From positions 1 through 30,244 of the IMG/VR virus record IMGVR_UViG_3300031510_000740: a DNA stretch of 30,244 nucleotides; one strand, 5' to 3'. The notes beneath the pieces were generated by a model, which did no database searches, was not told the origin of the DNA, and saw only the letters and a list, made by a program, of their open reading frames with translations. How positions within the stretch are numbered: position 1 is the stretch's first letter; the number at the start of each line of letters is the position of its first letter. A program made the position numbers and the translations under genes. The DNA is from a virus. Below, piece by piece: positions 7,291-14,532 of this stretch.

Positions 7291-7829
7291 TTTCTAAAGT
7301 AGAAGTAGACACTACGTCTTACATGTCCAGCCTTAACTGGCTCGCCACTACTGTGAACAGTTGTGTTACTATTAGATAAAATGTATCCTGTGTTAGGAAC
7401 GAAAGGTACTTGGTACTCTTGTATACCGTCGTAAACTATACTGCCTGTGTTGGGCAATGCACAGTTGTCTGCCGGGAGATATACTTGCATGGATGCATTG
7501 ACATGCTCTTCTTCTATATGTTTCTGTGTGTAATACCCTTCCGAGTCTTCCCATAGGCTTACACCCATGTGCTGATATTTGGTATCCATTGCTGTTTCAA
7601 CTGCTGACTTGATAGCTTCCTTATCTTCATCGGCTAATTGTAAGTCCCATGTTTGTCTATTTCGTGCTTCTTTTCTAGGAGCAATGTCGTCCTTGAGATC
7701 TTGTAAGTTGTGGATTAAGTCTTCATCAAATACGTTGTTGAGTCGTAATAGTTTTTCGCCATCAGTTAGAACGATAGTGTCAGCATTGAATACAGCGTTA
7801 CATATCGGAATTAATGACGTCTTCTTCAT
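7287..7829 (-). CDS. Putative 2-oxoglutarate/Fe(II) oxygenase
   Basis: A 180-residue protein with the double-stranded beta-helix signature of phage-type 2OG-Fe(II) oxygenases. KHIEEEHVNASMQVYLP holds the H-x-D/E motif (H104, E106). PFVPNTGYILSNSNTTVHS holds the distal iron His (H159). GHVRRSVYFYF holds the Arg that would bind 2-oxoglutarate (R171 or R172). Asp replaced by Glu in the H-x-D position is less common. Substrates of phage members of this group are mostly unknown. The start has an AGGAGTGG ribosome-binding site within the overlapping upstream gene. Confidence 0.75.
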   Translation of the reverse strand: MKKTSLIPICNAVFNADTIVLTDGEKLLRLNNVFDEDLIHNLQDLKDDIAPRKEARNRQTWDLQLADEDKEAIKSAVETAMDTKYQHMGVSLWEDSEGYYTQKHIEEEHVNASMQVYLPADNCALPNTGSIVYDGIQEYQVPFVPNTGYILSNSNTTVHSSGEPVKAGHVRRSVYFYFRK

Positions 7830-8109
7830 TTACAACCACTCCTGATGTCAGCCTCACTACGGTGAAACTATTCGTATTAAACATTTTGTTTAATTTTTCT
7901 GAAAGGTTAAAAGCATGTCCGCTATTGCTGAACGAAACTTTTTTATATTTAGGTCCGGGATAACTTACTAACTTGTTTAAAGTACGCATGTTAATGGGCT
8001 TGTCTTCATAAAATACACTGTATATTGCTTCAGCGGCAAGTATTTGCTCTGCTTTATATGTGTCTTTATGGACTGCTTCTAGCAGTATTACTGGTTTTGG
8101 TCTACTCAT
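7798..8109 (-). CDS. Conserved marine T4-like phage protein
   Basis: A 103-residue protein starting MSRPKPVILLEAVHKDTYKA, with YPGPKYKKVSFSNSGHAFNL in the middle. I recognise this pattern as a conserved unknown in marine T4-like phages. It is basic and probably soluble. It is the first gene of the unit behind a late-type promoter at 8148-8158, has a CGGAGA ribosome-binding site, and overlaps the 2OG oxygenase gene by 32 bases. Confidence 0.7.
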   Translation of the reverse strand: MSRPKPVILLEAVHKDTYKAEQILAAEAIYSVFYEDKPINMRTLNKLVSYPGPKYKKVSFSNSGHAFNLSEKLNKMFNTNSFTVVRLTSGVVVNEEDVINSDM

Positions 8110-8147
8110 TGTGTGTCTCCGGGCTAGAAGTATACTAGCTCAACACA

Positions 8148-8158
8148 CTTATTTATCT
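8148..8158 (-). promoter_or_regulatory. Late-type promoter for 5755-8109 unit
   Basis: AGATAAATAAG reads on the minus strand about 40 bases upstream of the ATG at 8109. The TTTAGATAAATA context is the same as upstream of 29142. No -35 of the sigma70 type is present. It predicts late expression of the SGNH/2OG unit. Confidence 0.55.
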
Positions 8159-8180
8159 AAAAATACGATTAAAACGTCTG

Positions 8181-8762
8181 TTAATTCTTGAAGTAATGAT
8201 TTGTTTCAGTACTATTTACTAACTTGTATCCAGCATCGGCTAGCCGATTAAACCCATCACGCGGAGACTCAACACATACCATTCTACAGTTTTCTAACTG
8301 CGTCCAATCAAATGCATCTAGTATTTCTTCGTCCATGTCTTCTGCATCGATAACTACTAAGTCAAAGTCTTTTCCTACATGCTCTAGTAACTGTTGAACA
8401 CTCAAGGCATGTGTTAGTATACTGCGTTGTGTCTTCTCTTCATCGGGTATCAAATCTTGTTCTGCTAACCAATCCTTTTTCATACTGGACATAGCAGGTC
8501 TACCAATCGACAGGTAAAATGGAGCCACACTAGACTCTGATGAAATAGCAGAGTTAACAACTGTGATGTTATCAGCATACTGACTGGTATTGTCTATTAG
8601 TATACTAAAAGCAAAAGGATCAGGCTCACATATAACAGCCTTCCACCCAGACTGTATTAGTCCCCATGCTGGATTATTATCTCCTTGATTGCCGCCAATT
8701 ATTAACACTCGACCTTGAGGAATGTCTTTGAATTCGTCCTCTAGATAGTCTCTGTCTCTCAT
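8181..8762 (-). CDS. FkbM-family SAM methyltransferase
   Basis: A 193-residue protein with a Rossmann methyltransferase fold. The SAM-binding start is RVLIIGGNQGDNNPAWGLIQ, followed by the acidic end of strand 2 in AVICEPDP and NITVVNSAIS. The later DLVVIDAEDMDEEILDAFDW matches the FkbM pattern, in which an IDAE/IDVE element precedes a helix. FkbM enzymes methylate sugar hydroxyls and related groups; in phages they often sit with glycan genes. The start follows the upstream glutaredoxin gene by one base. The ribosome-binding site is weak, so it may be coupled to it. Confidence 0.75.
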   Translation of the reverse strand: MRDRDYLEDEFKDIPQGRVLIIGGNQGDNNPAWGLIQSGWKAVICEPDPFAFSILIDNTSQYADNITVVNSAISSESSVAPFYLSIGRPAMSSMKKDWLAEQDLIPDEEKTQRSILTHALSVQQLLEHVGKDFDLVVIDAEDMDEEILDAFDWTQLENCRMVCVESPRDGFNRLADAGYKLVNSTETNHYFKN

Positions 8763-8763
8763 A

Positions 8764-9069
8764 TTATGGAATTAGCGGGTCTAACTCGCCACCTTCATGC
8801 ATCTCGGTGATAATATCGCAACCACCAATCAGTTCACCTTTGATAAACAATTGTGGGAACGTGGGCCAATCACTGATGCTAGGTAGTGTAGCTCTGATGT
8901 CTTGGTCTGCTAAGATGTCAACAAATCCAAACGGCTTACCAATTTCTTTAAGTATGTTTACAACTTTAGCACTGAAACCACATTGAGGTTGATAAGGATC
9001 GCCTTTCATAAACAATATAACATCGTTGCCTTCGATAATTTCTCTAATTTGGTCTTCAGTGGTACTCAT
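8764..9069 (-). CDS. Monothiol glutaredoxin (Grx4/GrxD type)
   Basis: A 101-residue monothiol glutaredoxin. The active site is CGFS in the context FMKGDPYQPQCGFSAKVV, followed by WPTFPQLFIKGELIGGCDI, which carries the TFP cis-Pro loop and the GG glutathione-binding motif. This family carries or transfers [2Fe-2S] clusters with glutathione rather than reducing disulfides. In this phage it could support iron-sulfur proteins such as QueE. It overlaps the dithiol glutaredoxin gene upstream by one base (TAATG). Confidence 0.9.
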   Translation of the reverse strand: MSTTEDQIREIIEGNDVILFMKGDPYQPQCGFSAKVVNILKEIGKPFGFVDILADQDIRATLPSISDWPTFPQLFIKGELIGGCDIITEMHEGGELDPLIP

Positions 9070-9296
9070 TATACTATGTCCTTAAACTCTTGCCAGCCAC
9101 CGATAGCCTTACCATCTACTACGATTTGTGGGAATGTTCTTGCTGTGGGAAATTTCTCAAATAGTTCTTCTCGGCTGAAGTCTCTATCTAGTTTTTTGTA
9201 TGTGTACTGGTGATCGTTCTCTGTCATTTGTTCTGCTTTGTTTACTGCCATATCACAAAATGGGCAGTTATCTTTACCAAATATTTCTATAATCAT
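9069..9296 (-). CDS. Dithiol glutaredoxin
   Basis: A 75-residue glutaredoxin with the CPFC active site (FGKDNCPFCDMAV) and the TFPQIVVDGKAIGGWQEF cis-Pro and glutathione-binding region. It would reduce disulfides, most likely as an electron donor for ribonucleotide reductase, as T4 NrdC does. No reductase gene is in the window. The ribosome-binding site is AGGAAAC. The monothiol glutaredoxin gene follows directly, so the pair is probably one expression unit. Confidence 0.9.
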   Translation of the reverse strand: MIIEIFGKDNCPFCDMAVNKAEQMTENDHQYTYKKLDRDFSREELFEKFPTARTFPQIVVDGKAIGGWQEFKDIV

Positions 9297-9306
9297 GTGT
9301 TGTTTC

Positions 9307-9684
9307 CTATGTCTGTGGGCTGTGCTTTAATCGAAACCATAACGCATCATCTTCGTCTTCAAATGAGATCATTGCAATCTTCTGGTCTCTAACTATATTA
9401 AAGTTCCACCCGTATTTTCCTTTCGCATTAGTATTTATGTCATCTAGAACGCCATGATCAATACCAACATCGTTCCATCTTTCATCAGTTCCGTCATAGT
9501 ATTTACTCTGCCATTGGATCTCATGATGAAAAAAGTGATTGTATCCGCAGTCAGTTCTCCACACGGGTCCGCTACAATCTTTCTCATCGCACCAGTTACA
9601 TGGCTGACCCTTTTCAATCATAATAGGACCATCCATCTTACAGGAGTGTTCCCAAAACTGTCTGTCGATTACTTTACTACGCAC
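9307..9684 (-). CDS. Cys/His/Trp-rich phage protein, unknown function
   Basis: A 125-residue protein that starts at GTG (9684). The N-terminal half is rich in Cys and His: CNWCDEKDCSGPVWRTDCG, then HFFHHE. These could bind zinc or a cluster, although this is inference. The C-terminal half (IAMISFEDEDDALWFRLKHS) looks like a small alpha/beta region. It overlaps the 51-residue gene upstream by eight bases. Confidence 0.65.
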   Translation of the reverse strand: MRSKVIDRQFWEHSCKMDGPIMIEKGQPCNWCDEKDCSGPVWRTDCGYNHFFHHEIQWQSKYYDGTDERWNDVGIDHGVLDDINTNAKGKYGWNFNIVRDQKIAMISFEDEDDALWFRLKHSPQT

Positions 9685-9832
9685 CGTTTTTGGATTTCAA
9701 TAGGTCCGCAATACGTTTGGTCTGCTCGTCGATAGATTTTTGCTGGTCGTTAACTGCTTTCTCTTGAAACTTTAACTGTTGTTTTTGATGTATAGTCTTA
9801 TCTATTACATCTTGCAATTTTAAGTCTTTCAT
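9677..9832 (-). CDS. 51-residue coiled-coil protein
   Basis: A short, Gln/Lys-rich, fully helical protein starting MKDLKLQDVIDKTIHQKQQL, with heptad-like spacing of Leu/Ile. Its ATG overlaps the upstream stop (ATGA) and its end overlaps the next gene by eight bases. It fills the gap between two genes without leaving spare DNA, which supports it as real. Function unknown. Confidence 0.6.
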   Translation of the reverse strand: MKDLKLQDVIDKTIHQKQQLKFQEKAVNDQQKSIDEQTKRIADLLKSKNGA

Positions 9833-10026
9833 TTGAATCTTCCTCCATCCACCTTATTACTAATAGGCTCGATGCCTACGTTTAGATCAACTTTAAAGTT
9901 CTCGTTTAATTCTTTGCATACTTGGGTTAAAAAGTGTACGCTAAACTCCGCAGTAGGTTCATTTGCTTCACGCAACCGTTCTACTTGTACTAAAAACTTT
10001 TCAGTATAAGTTAAATCAGTCTTCAT
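9829..10026 (-). CDS. Small protein, unknown function
   Basis: A 65-residue helical protein starting MKTDLTYTEKFLVQVERLRE and ending in GGRFK. Nothing in it is recognised. It overlaps its neighbours by four bases on each side (ATGA at the downstream end), typical of this operon. Confidence 0.6.
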   Translation of the reverse strand: MKTDLTYTEKFLVQVERLREANEPTAEFSVHFLTQVCKELNENFKVDLNVGIEPISNKVDGGRFK

Positions 10027-10544
10027 TTAGCAAAGTTTCTCTTTAGTTTGTTCAGAACTTTAAGACGTTGCTTTAGCTCTAGTTTAGTTTTAAATGGACC
10101 TTCGTAACCATATGTAATTAGTGTGCTTAACTTAGGACAGTTGCCATGTTTCCAACCTTTTTCAAAGTTAATAGCGTACCAACCTGCGGCATAGTATACC
10201 TTGCTGTTTTCTGTCTTAGCAAACAATGGAATCTCTTCCATGTAGTCCTCATCGCTAGGCTCAACTGGTACTGGACTTGGATAGTCAACAGGATAACCTT
10301 TAATGTAAAACGTTGCAGGAACTGTTACGTCCATTACAGTCTCTTCATCAAACACAAACTGGTTCTGGAAAAAGTCTGTTACTTCTTCTTGGTCTGCGAA
10401 CTGGATTGTTTCTGTCCTGTCTAAGTAAGTGTATTGATCCTGTATGGTTTTGTGTAGGATACCAACACGTTTTGTATCGTCATTAACGATCCACGCATCA
10501 TCACTTATCTTTTGTAGTTTTACCGATTCTTTAAATTTAATCAC
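10023..10544 (-). CDS. Conserved phage protein, unknown function
   Basis: A 173-residue protein. The first half has beta-strand character (AWIVNDDTKRVGILH, TIQFADQEEVTDFF). The second half contains VYYAAGWYAINFEKGWKHG and NCPKLSTLITYGYEGPFKT, which I associate with conserved unknowns of marine T4-like phages. The C-terminus is basic (KLKRNFAK). It overlaps the upstream 65-residue gene by four bases. Confidence 0.65.
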   Translation of the reverse strand: MIKFKESVKLQKISDDAWIVNDDTKRVGILHKTIQDQYTYLDRTETIQFADQEEVTDFFQNQFVFDEETVMDVTVPATFYIKGYPVDYPSPVPVEPSDEDYMEEIPLFAKTENSKVYYAAGWYAINFEKGWKHGNCPKLSTLITYGYEGPFKTKLELKQRLKVLNKLKRNFAK

Positions 10545-10738
10545 TGTTCTTCTCCTTTAATTAAAACTCTTTCTTCATGTGGCTTGCCAAATTCTCTGGC
10601 GTATACTGTCTTACCTTTATCAGGTGATTCATAAATATACTTCTTGCCCCAAGCGGGCCACTTCTCTGGGTGTCTGATCTTCTCGAACATAATATCGTAG
10701 TCAGCATCTGCTTCCTCTTTATCATTTGATTCGGTCAT
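10541..10738 (-). CDS. Small acidic protein, unknown function
   Basis: A 65-residue protein starting MTESNDKEEADADYD. The ATG at 10738 is chosen over a TTG three bases upstream because it overlaps the RNase H stop in the TGATG pattern. The middle holds HPEKWPAWGKKYIYESPD. No domain is recognised. Confidence 0.6.
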   Translation of the reverse strand: MTESNDKEEADADYDIMFEKIRHPEKWPAWGKKYIYESPDKGKTVYAREFGKPHEERVLIKGEEQ

Positions 10739-11730
10739 CAATGACTCCCATTCAACATTGCTTGATATGTAGTGACCTGGTCACCCATACGTTGCAAGTT
10801 CCATTTAGAGCAGAACTTCATAAAGTGAATGCCAATGTTAGCCACCGGTTCCGTCTTCTTCTGCTCATTCATTCGTTGTATACATAACTCTTTAATCTCA
10901 TCGGGTTGCAATGTTAAGTCAATTAGTATTTCATTACGAATAAAATCGTCTCTAACCCTATGCTCTTGCTCTTCGTGGTCGACCCACCTTTGCAACATAA
11001 AGTTATTATAATTGTATCCGCTAGATGCTCTGTCATCAAAGGCTTCGCGAATACCTGTTTTGTTTTTAGTCCCTTTAAGTCTTGCGCCGGGATAACTTGC
11101 AAATACATTGTCTGAACTATCTCCTCTAACACATTTCTCGAACAGTACCCATTTAGGATCTACTGGTACCTTCTCTTCTTTAGTCTTTTTATCTATAACT
11201 ACCTTGCCGTCTTTCAACGTATGCCAACCTTCTAGTGTAACTATTTGATCTGTAGTGCCGTTGTACTGCTGTACATTGGTTGCTAACAGTTGATAGAAGT
11301 CACTGTCTGTGCTTACTATCATATGATTATCTTCTGGATGTTGTTGTACCCAAGTAGCAATCATATCATCTGCTTCTGCAGTCTCACATCTTAGTACGGT
11401 GCAATTAGTTTTGTTAGAAAAGAACTGTACCATGTCGTCATACGCTTCAAAGTATAACTCATCGTCCTCTTGTTCTCTAGGACTACGTTTGTCCATTGTT
11501 ACTTTACGATTTGCTTTGTAAGGCTTATAAAAGTCCTTACGCCATGAACGTCCTTCTAAACATATTATTACATGACTGCCGTCAAACTTGTTCCAGCACT
11601 TATTAATACTATTAAACATAATGTGCATAGCCATACCGATCTTCATGTCGATACTATCTCCACGTCCACCAACATGTTTTGCTCTCATAAACATGTTCAG
11701 TCCATCTACTAATAAGTAATTTTTGCTCAT
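10738..11730 (-). CDS. RNase H / 5'-3' exonuclease (T4 Rnh-like)
   Basis: A 330-residue FEN/PIN-fold nuclease like T4 RNase H, which removes RNA primers and adjacent DNA from lagging-strand fragments. Metal-binding acidic residues are seen in order: LLVDGLN near the N-terminus, AEADDMIATW in the middle, then DSDFYQLL and GDSSDNV. T4 Rnh is 305 residues, so the length fits. It works with the polymerase, clamp and ligase also in this window. It starts four bases before the end of the small gene upstream (11727-11981). Confidence 0.85.
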   Translation of the reverse strand: MSKNYLLVDGLNMFMRAKHVGGRGDSIDMKIGMAMHIMFNSINKCWNKFDGSHVIICLEGRSWRKDFYKPYKANRKVTMDKRSPREQEDDELYFEAYDDMVQFFSNKTNCTVLRCETAEADDMIATWVQQHPEDNHMIVSTDSDFYQLLATNVQQYNGTTDQIVTLEGWHTLKDGKVVIDKKTKEEKVPVDPKWVLFEKCVRGDSSDNVFASYPGARLKGTKNKTGIREAFDDRASSGYNYNNFMLQRWVDHEEQEHRVRDDFIRNEILIDLTLQPDEIKELCIQRMNEQKKTEPVANIGIHFMKFCSKWNLQRMGDQVTTYQAMLNGSH

Positions 11731-11981
11731 TTATTGTCTAGTCCTTGTTCCATTATTGCATCAAACGGACTATCTTCCGTCCATTGCTTACTTTGTATTT
11801 TACGCTCTTTAGCCGCAGAAGTCAAGTCTTTTATGAGATCAATATTCATGGTCTTATATGCTTTCATAAGCTCTAATATCTCATCATCGGATAAACTTGC
11901 CACGAAGTCTGAAATCGCAGGACCTATTACCTTGTTAACCAATATAGCCAACTTAGTCTGAGCTGATGTTTGTTCAGTCAT
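11727..11981 (-). CDS. Small helical protein, unknown function
   Basis: An 84-residue helical protein with an acidic patch (SLSDDEILELMKAYKTMNID) and a basic C-terminal half (AAKERKIQSKQW). It lies directly between the RNase H gene and a conserved phage gene, with short overlaps to both. A replication-accessory role would fit the position, but nothing in the sequence shows it. Confidence 0.6.
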   Translation of the reverse strand: MTEQTSAQTKLAILVNKVIGPAISDFVASLSDDEILELMKAYKTMNIDLIKDLTSAAKERKIQSKQWTEDSPFDAIMEQGLDNK

Positions 11982-12486
11982 CTAGACCGTCCGTAGTAGG
12001 ACCGTTTCTTACTTTAATTACGTCTGAGTTAGCATCTTGTAGACCAAAGTCCATGTCAGCGTTCTCTTGTAACAATACTGTTCTACATATATCATTGAAC
12101 CATTTGTTAACTACACTCTCATCGCTCTCGCCAGTGTATCCTTGTGCATGTAACATAGCAACAAACTGGTCATTCCAGTCTAACTCCATGTATCCTTGCT
12201 TAACATCTTCTGGGTTAACTTCCATATGTTTTACTTCTACCCAAGGTTCGTCTCTCAGTTCAGCAACTTTCTTATCACGTACTGACTGGGTTAGGTTACC
12301 AGCTTCAACATCAATGTCCATGTCTGATACTTGAGCATCAATGTCATTGTCTATGTCGATCCTGGCAAGTTCCTTGTTAAGCTCAACGCCTGTAAGTTCA
12401 TACTCAGCCTTTGCTCTTAGTTTACTTTTGCCTGTTAGTCCCCAACTTGCGGGTAACATCCAAAAAGGTACTTTATTCGCCATCAT
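11974..12486 (-). CDS. Conserved marine T4-like phage protein, unknown function
   Basis: A 170-residue protein. It begins with MMANKVPFWMLPASWGLTG, passes through a repeated acidic stretch (DIDNDIDAQVSDMDIDVEAG), and has GYTGESDESVVNKWFNDICR near the end. I recall the same pattern in other marine T4-like phages without a function. An AGGAG ribosome-binding site is inside the overlapping upstream zinc-finger gene. Confidence 0.7.
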   Translation of the reverse strand: MMANKVPFWMLPASWGLTGKSKLRAKAEYELTGVELNKELARIDIDNDIDAQVSDMDIDVEAGNLTQSVRDKKVAELRDEPWVEVKHMEVNPEDVKQGYMELDWNDQFVAMLHAQGYTGESDESVVNKWFNDICRTVLLQENADMDFGLQDANSDVIKVRNGPTTDGLDD

Positions 12487-12607
12487 CTTTCTCCTGTTTA
12501 TCGTGCCATTTTAAACTGCACTCTGCTCCACAAAATATGTGTTGCATGTCATGTGTGTGGTATGGAGATGTAAAATATATCACTCCGCACTCACTACACT
12601 TATTCAT
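12473..12607 (-). CDS. Small Cys4 zinc-finger protein
   Basis: A 44-residue protein with CSECG at the N-terminus and FCGAECSLKW further on, a CxxC...CxxxC arrangement that would bind one zinc ion, as in small treble-clef or zinc-ribbon proteins. It overlaps the genes on both sides by 8 and 14 bases, in keeping with this operon. It may be a small DNA- or protein-binding factor. Confidence 0.65.
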   Translation of the reverse strand: MNKCSECGVIYFTSPYHTHDMQHIFCGAECSLKWHDKQEKDDGE

Positions 12608-13085
12608 TTACTATCATTACTGGTATAATCTTTGTAATAACACAGCCCGGGTTATGTTCGACATTATTACCTATTAATAGATATACTGGTAAGCCTGGCA
12701 TTAGTTGATCAAATATTGCATCCATCTCCCAGTTCTTTCCAAATATATATCCATGTGCCGATTGTAGATTCCAACAGCCTAGCATGACTGCATCATAACT
12801 TCTACCATCGTTCATCTTAACTCTAATAGTATCCTTGCCTATCTTGTCTGCTCCGATAATAGCTGAAGTAAACAATGCCGGCGGTGTTGTTTCTACTGTG
12901 TGTCCATGATATGTTTTACCTTCAGTTACTCCAGTGCCATCAACAAACCATTGATCTGCTCTTGCTTCAACTGAAAACAATAATGTACACCACAGTATTG
13001 AAAACAATGTCCAATGAAACCAAGTAAAGTATTCACTGGTACTTGACCAAGGACGTTCTGCTTTAATCTTTTTAATAATATTCAT
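12600..13085 (-). CDS. Membrane-anchored or secreted protein, unknown function
   Basis: A 161-residue protein with a basic N-terminus (MNIIKKIKAERPW), a hydrophobic segment at about 22-40 rich in Trp/Phe/Leu, and VEARADQW after it, which could be a signal-peptidase site. The rest is a beta-rich domain with RVKMNDGRSYDAVMLGC and LPVYLLIGNN. It is probably periplasmic or membrane-tethered. It sits just after QueE by two bases but shows no link to that pathway. Confidence 0.65.
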   Translation of the reverse strand: MNIIKKIKAERPWSSTSEYFTWFHWTLFSILWCTLLFSVEARADQWFVDGTGVTEGKTYHGHTVETTPPALFTSAIIGADKIGKDTIRVKMNDGRSYDAVMLGCWNLQSAHGYIFGKNWEMDAIFDQLMPGLPVYLLIGNNVEHNPGCVITKIIPVMIVNE

Positions 13086-13086
13086 A

Positions 13087-14007
13087 TTATTTTCCTATTG
13101 CATTTCCATATATGTGTACATGAACTCTGCTTGTATAGTTGTAGCCACGTTGTATTGCTTCATCGGCTATGGTGGCTTCTGTTTGGATTAGCCCTTCGAA
13201 CGTTCCACCTACGCCCATAATCCACACAGGAAAATTACATCCTGCATCTCTAAATAATTTAGTATTCTCTTCTACTTCTCTCCAACTCTCTTCAGAGCCA
13301 TTTACTACGAACTTTAGTTGTCCGTGATTACTAACTTCTGCATACTTGCCTACTATCTCTGGGCATATTGCTTTACTATGTTTCTCTCCAGCAGTACTCC
13401 ATAACTTAGGACTTACACTCCAGAACCACTCTGGCGTACCTAATGCGTCTGGAATAATTCCACCGTACTCGTCTGTAGCATAAAATCTTTTATCTATAAA
13501 CTCTTCTAAGTCTGGTGTTACTGCTCTAGTACCATTTGTTTCTACTGTAACGTGAGTGTTGTTCATCTTACGTTTAGCAAACTCTTCTAACACACTAATC
13601 ATACCAGGTTGCGACTTCTTAATCATAGGCTCGCCTCCTGTAAATACCATGTGTGTTCTGTTTAGTGTTACAGGATGTATAAAGTTACCGTGCGGTAGGT
13701 GAGCCTGTAGTTCGTCTACAGCCTCCTCTACCGTCTTATCGGCAATAAGGTGCTTGAAGCGTTTGCTCCAAGTGTAACTACTGTCACAACCCTTATCAAA
13801 AACTGGCAAATCAAACACGTTGTCGATGTTTGTTAAATCAATTGTTTCGTACGGTAACTCATAGGTGCTAGGGTCAGTTGGATCTGTTTGTCCAAAGCCA
13901 TTGCACTGAAGATTACACAAGAAGAATCGCATCCATAAACTAGGAATGCCTACATAGGAGCCTTCGCCTTGGGCTGAGTAAAACGTTTCACTGTATTTTA
14001 GAGTCAT
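13087..14007 (-). CDS. queE: 7-carboxy-7-deazaguanine synthase (QueE-like radical SAM)
   Basis: A 306-residue radical-SAM enzyme that would convert 6-carboxytetrahydropterin to 7-carboxy-7-deazaguanine. QueE hallmarks are present in order: FYSAQGEGSYVGIPSLWMRF (10-29), CNLQC (31-35), CDSSYTW (74-80), FTGGEP, TVETNGT, SVSPKLWS and LKFVVNG. The usual CxxxCxxC cluster motif is split: Cys31 and Cys35 are in place, but the third Cys appears as Cys74 after a 38-residue insertion, directly before the SSYTW that normally follows it. It overlaps the upstream gene by 20 bases and lies in one run with FolE. Confidence 0.88.
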   Translation of the reverse strand: MTLKYSETFYSAQGEGSYVGIPSLWMRFFLCNLQCNGFGQTDPTDPSTYELPYETIDLTNIDNVFDLPVFDKGCDSSYTWSKRFKHLIADKTVEEAVDELQAHLPHGNFIHPVTLNRTHMVFTGGEPMIKKSQPGMISVLEEFAKRKMNNTHVTVETNGTRAVTPDLEEFIDKRFYATDEYGGIIPDALGTPEWFWSVSPKLWSTAGEKHSKAICPEIVGKYAEVSNHGQLKFVVNGSEESWREVEENTKLFRDAGCNFPVWIMGVGGTFEGLIQTEATIADEAIQRGYNYTSRVHVHIYGNAIGK

Positions 14008-14530
14008 GTTTTTCCTTCGTTACTATATATTCGTCGTAATCTAAATCTTCTTTTGTCTGTTCGTTCTGTTCAAATATTGCTGGCACACTATCTGTTAGTG
14101 CAATCTCAACTAACTCAAACAAATCGTTTTCTAAATCTAAGTCTGCTTCTTTGTGCATTAGAATCTCTAGGCAACTAATCCTTAGTCCGTTGTTCATACA
14201 TGTAGCAAAGTTGCTAGTACGTCTGTAATAACGTCTGCCTAGCTCTACAAGTTTAATGAACACTACTTGATTAATGTTGCTTACTTCTAATACAATCTCT
14301 TCTCCACCTACATTAACTAATGTAAGTAACTGTTCTAATGCTTGATTGGTAGGTATAGAAGTATTAAGAGCATAAAACTCTAATGCTTCAAACACATCTT
14401 CCATAGCAAGGGTAGGATATAATTTTAATACGTCAGCTACGCTCTTACCTGTGCCAACACTTTCGCATATAGCATTTACAGGCACGAGTCCTTTTGAAAC
14501 TATAAAACCTTTCTTCCTACGTTCTATCAT
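13988..14530 (-). CDS. DUF433-like HTH-domain protein, unknown function
   Basis: A 180-residue protein. Residues about 8-55 (SKGLVPVNAICESVGTGKSV, then YPTLAMEDVFEALEFY) resemble the DUF433 domain, a small helix-turn-helix found in VapB45-type antitoxins and other proteins. The remaining 120 residues are helical and acidic at the end, without a known motif. It lies between folE and queE, overlapping queE by 20 bases. A regulatory role for the deazaguanine genes is possible; the family match is weak. Confidence 0.55.
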   Translation of the reverse strand: MIERRKKGFIVSKGLVPVNAICESVGTGKSVADVLKLYPTLAMEDVFEALEFYALNTSIPTNQALEQLLTLVNVGGEEIVLEVSNINQVVFIKLVELGRRYYRRTSNFATCMNNGLRISCLEILMHKEADLDLENDLFELVEIALTDSVPAIFEQNEQTKEDLDYDEYIVTKEKHDSKIQ

Positions 14531-14532
14531 AC

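Noticed and set aside
9430-9442. CATAAATAC late-promoter-like element on the minus strand
   Set aside because: It is inside a coding region and 130 bases from the next start. AT-rich codons make such matches common.
9307-9684. A ferredoxin-like iron-sulfur protein based on the Cys-rich N-terminus
   Set aside because: The Cys spacing does not match any ferredoxin pattern; zinc binding or disulfides are as likely.
13988-14530. A toxin-antitoxin pair with the DUF433-like protein as antitoxin
   Set aside because: The neighbours are queE and folE, and no PIN or other toxin gene lies next to it.
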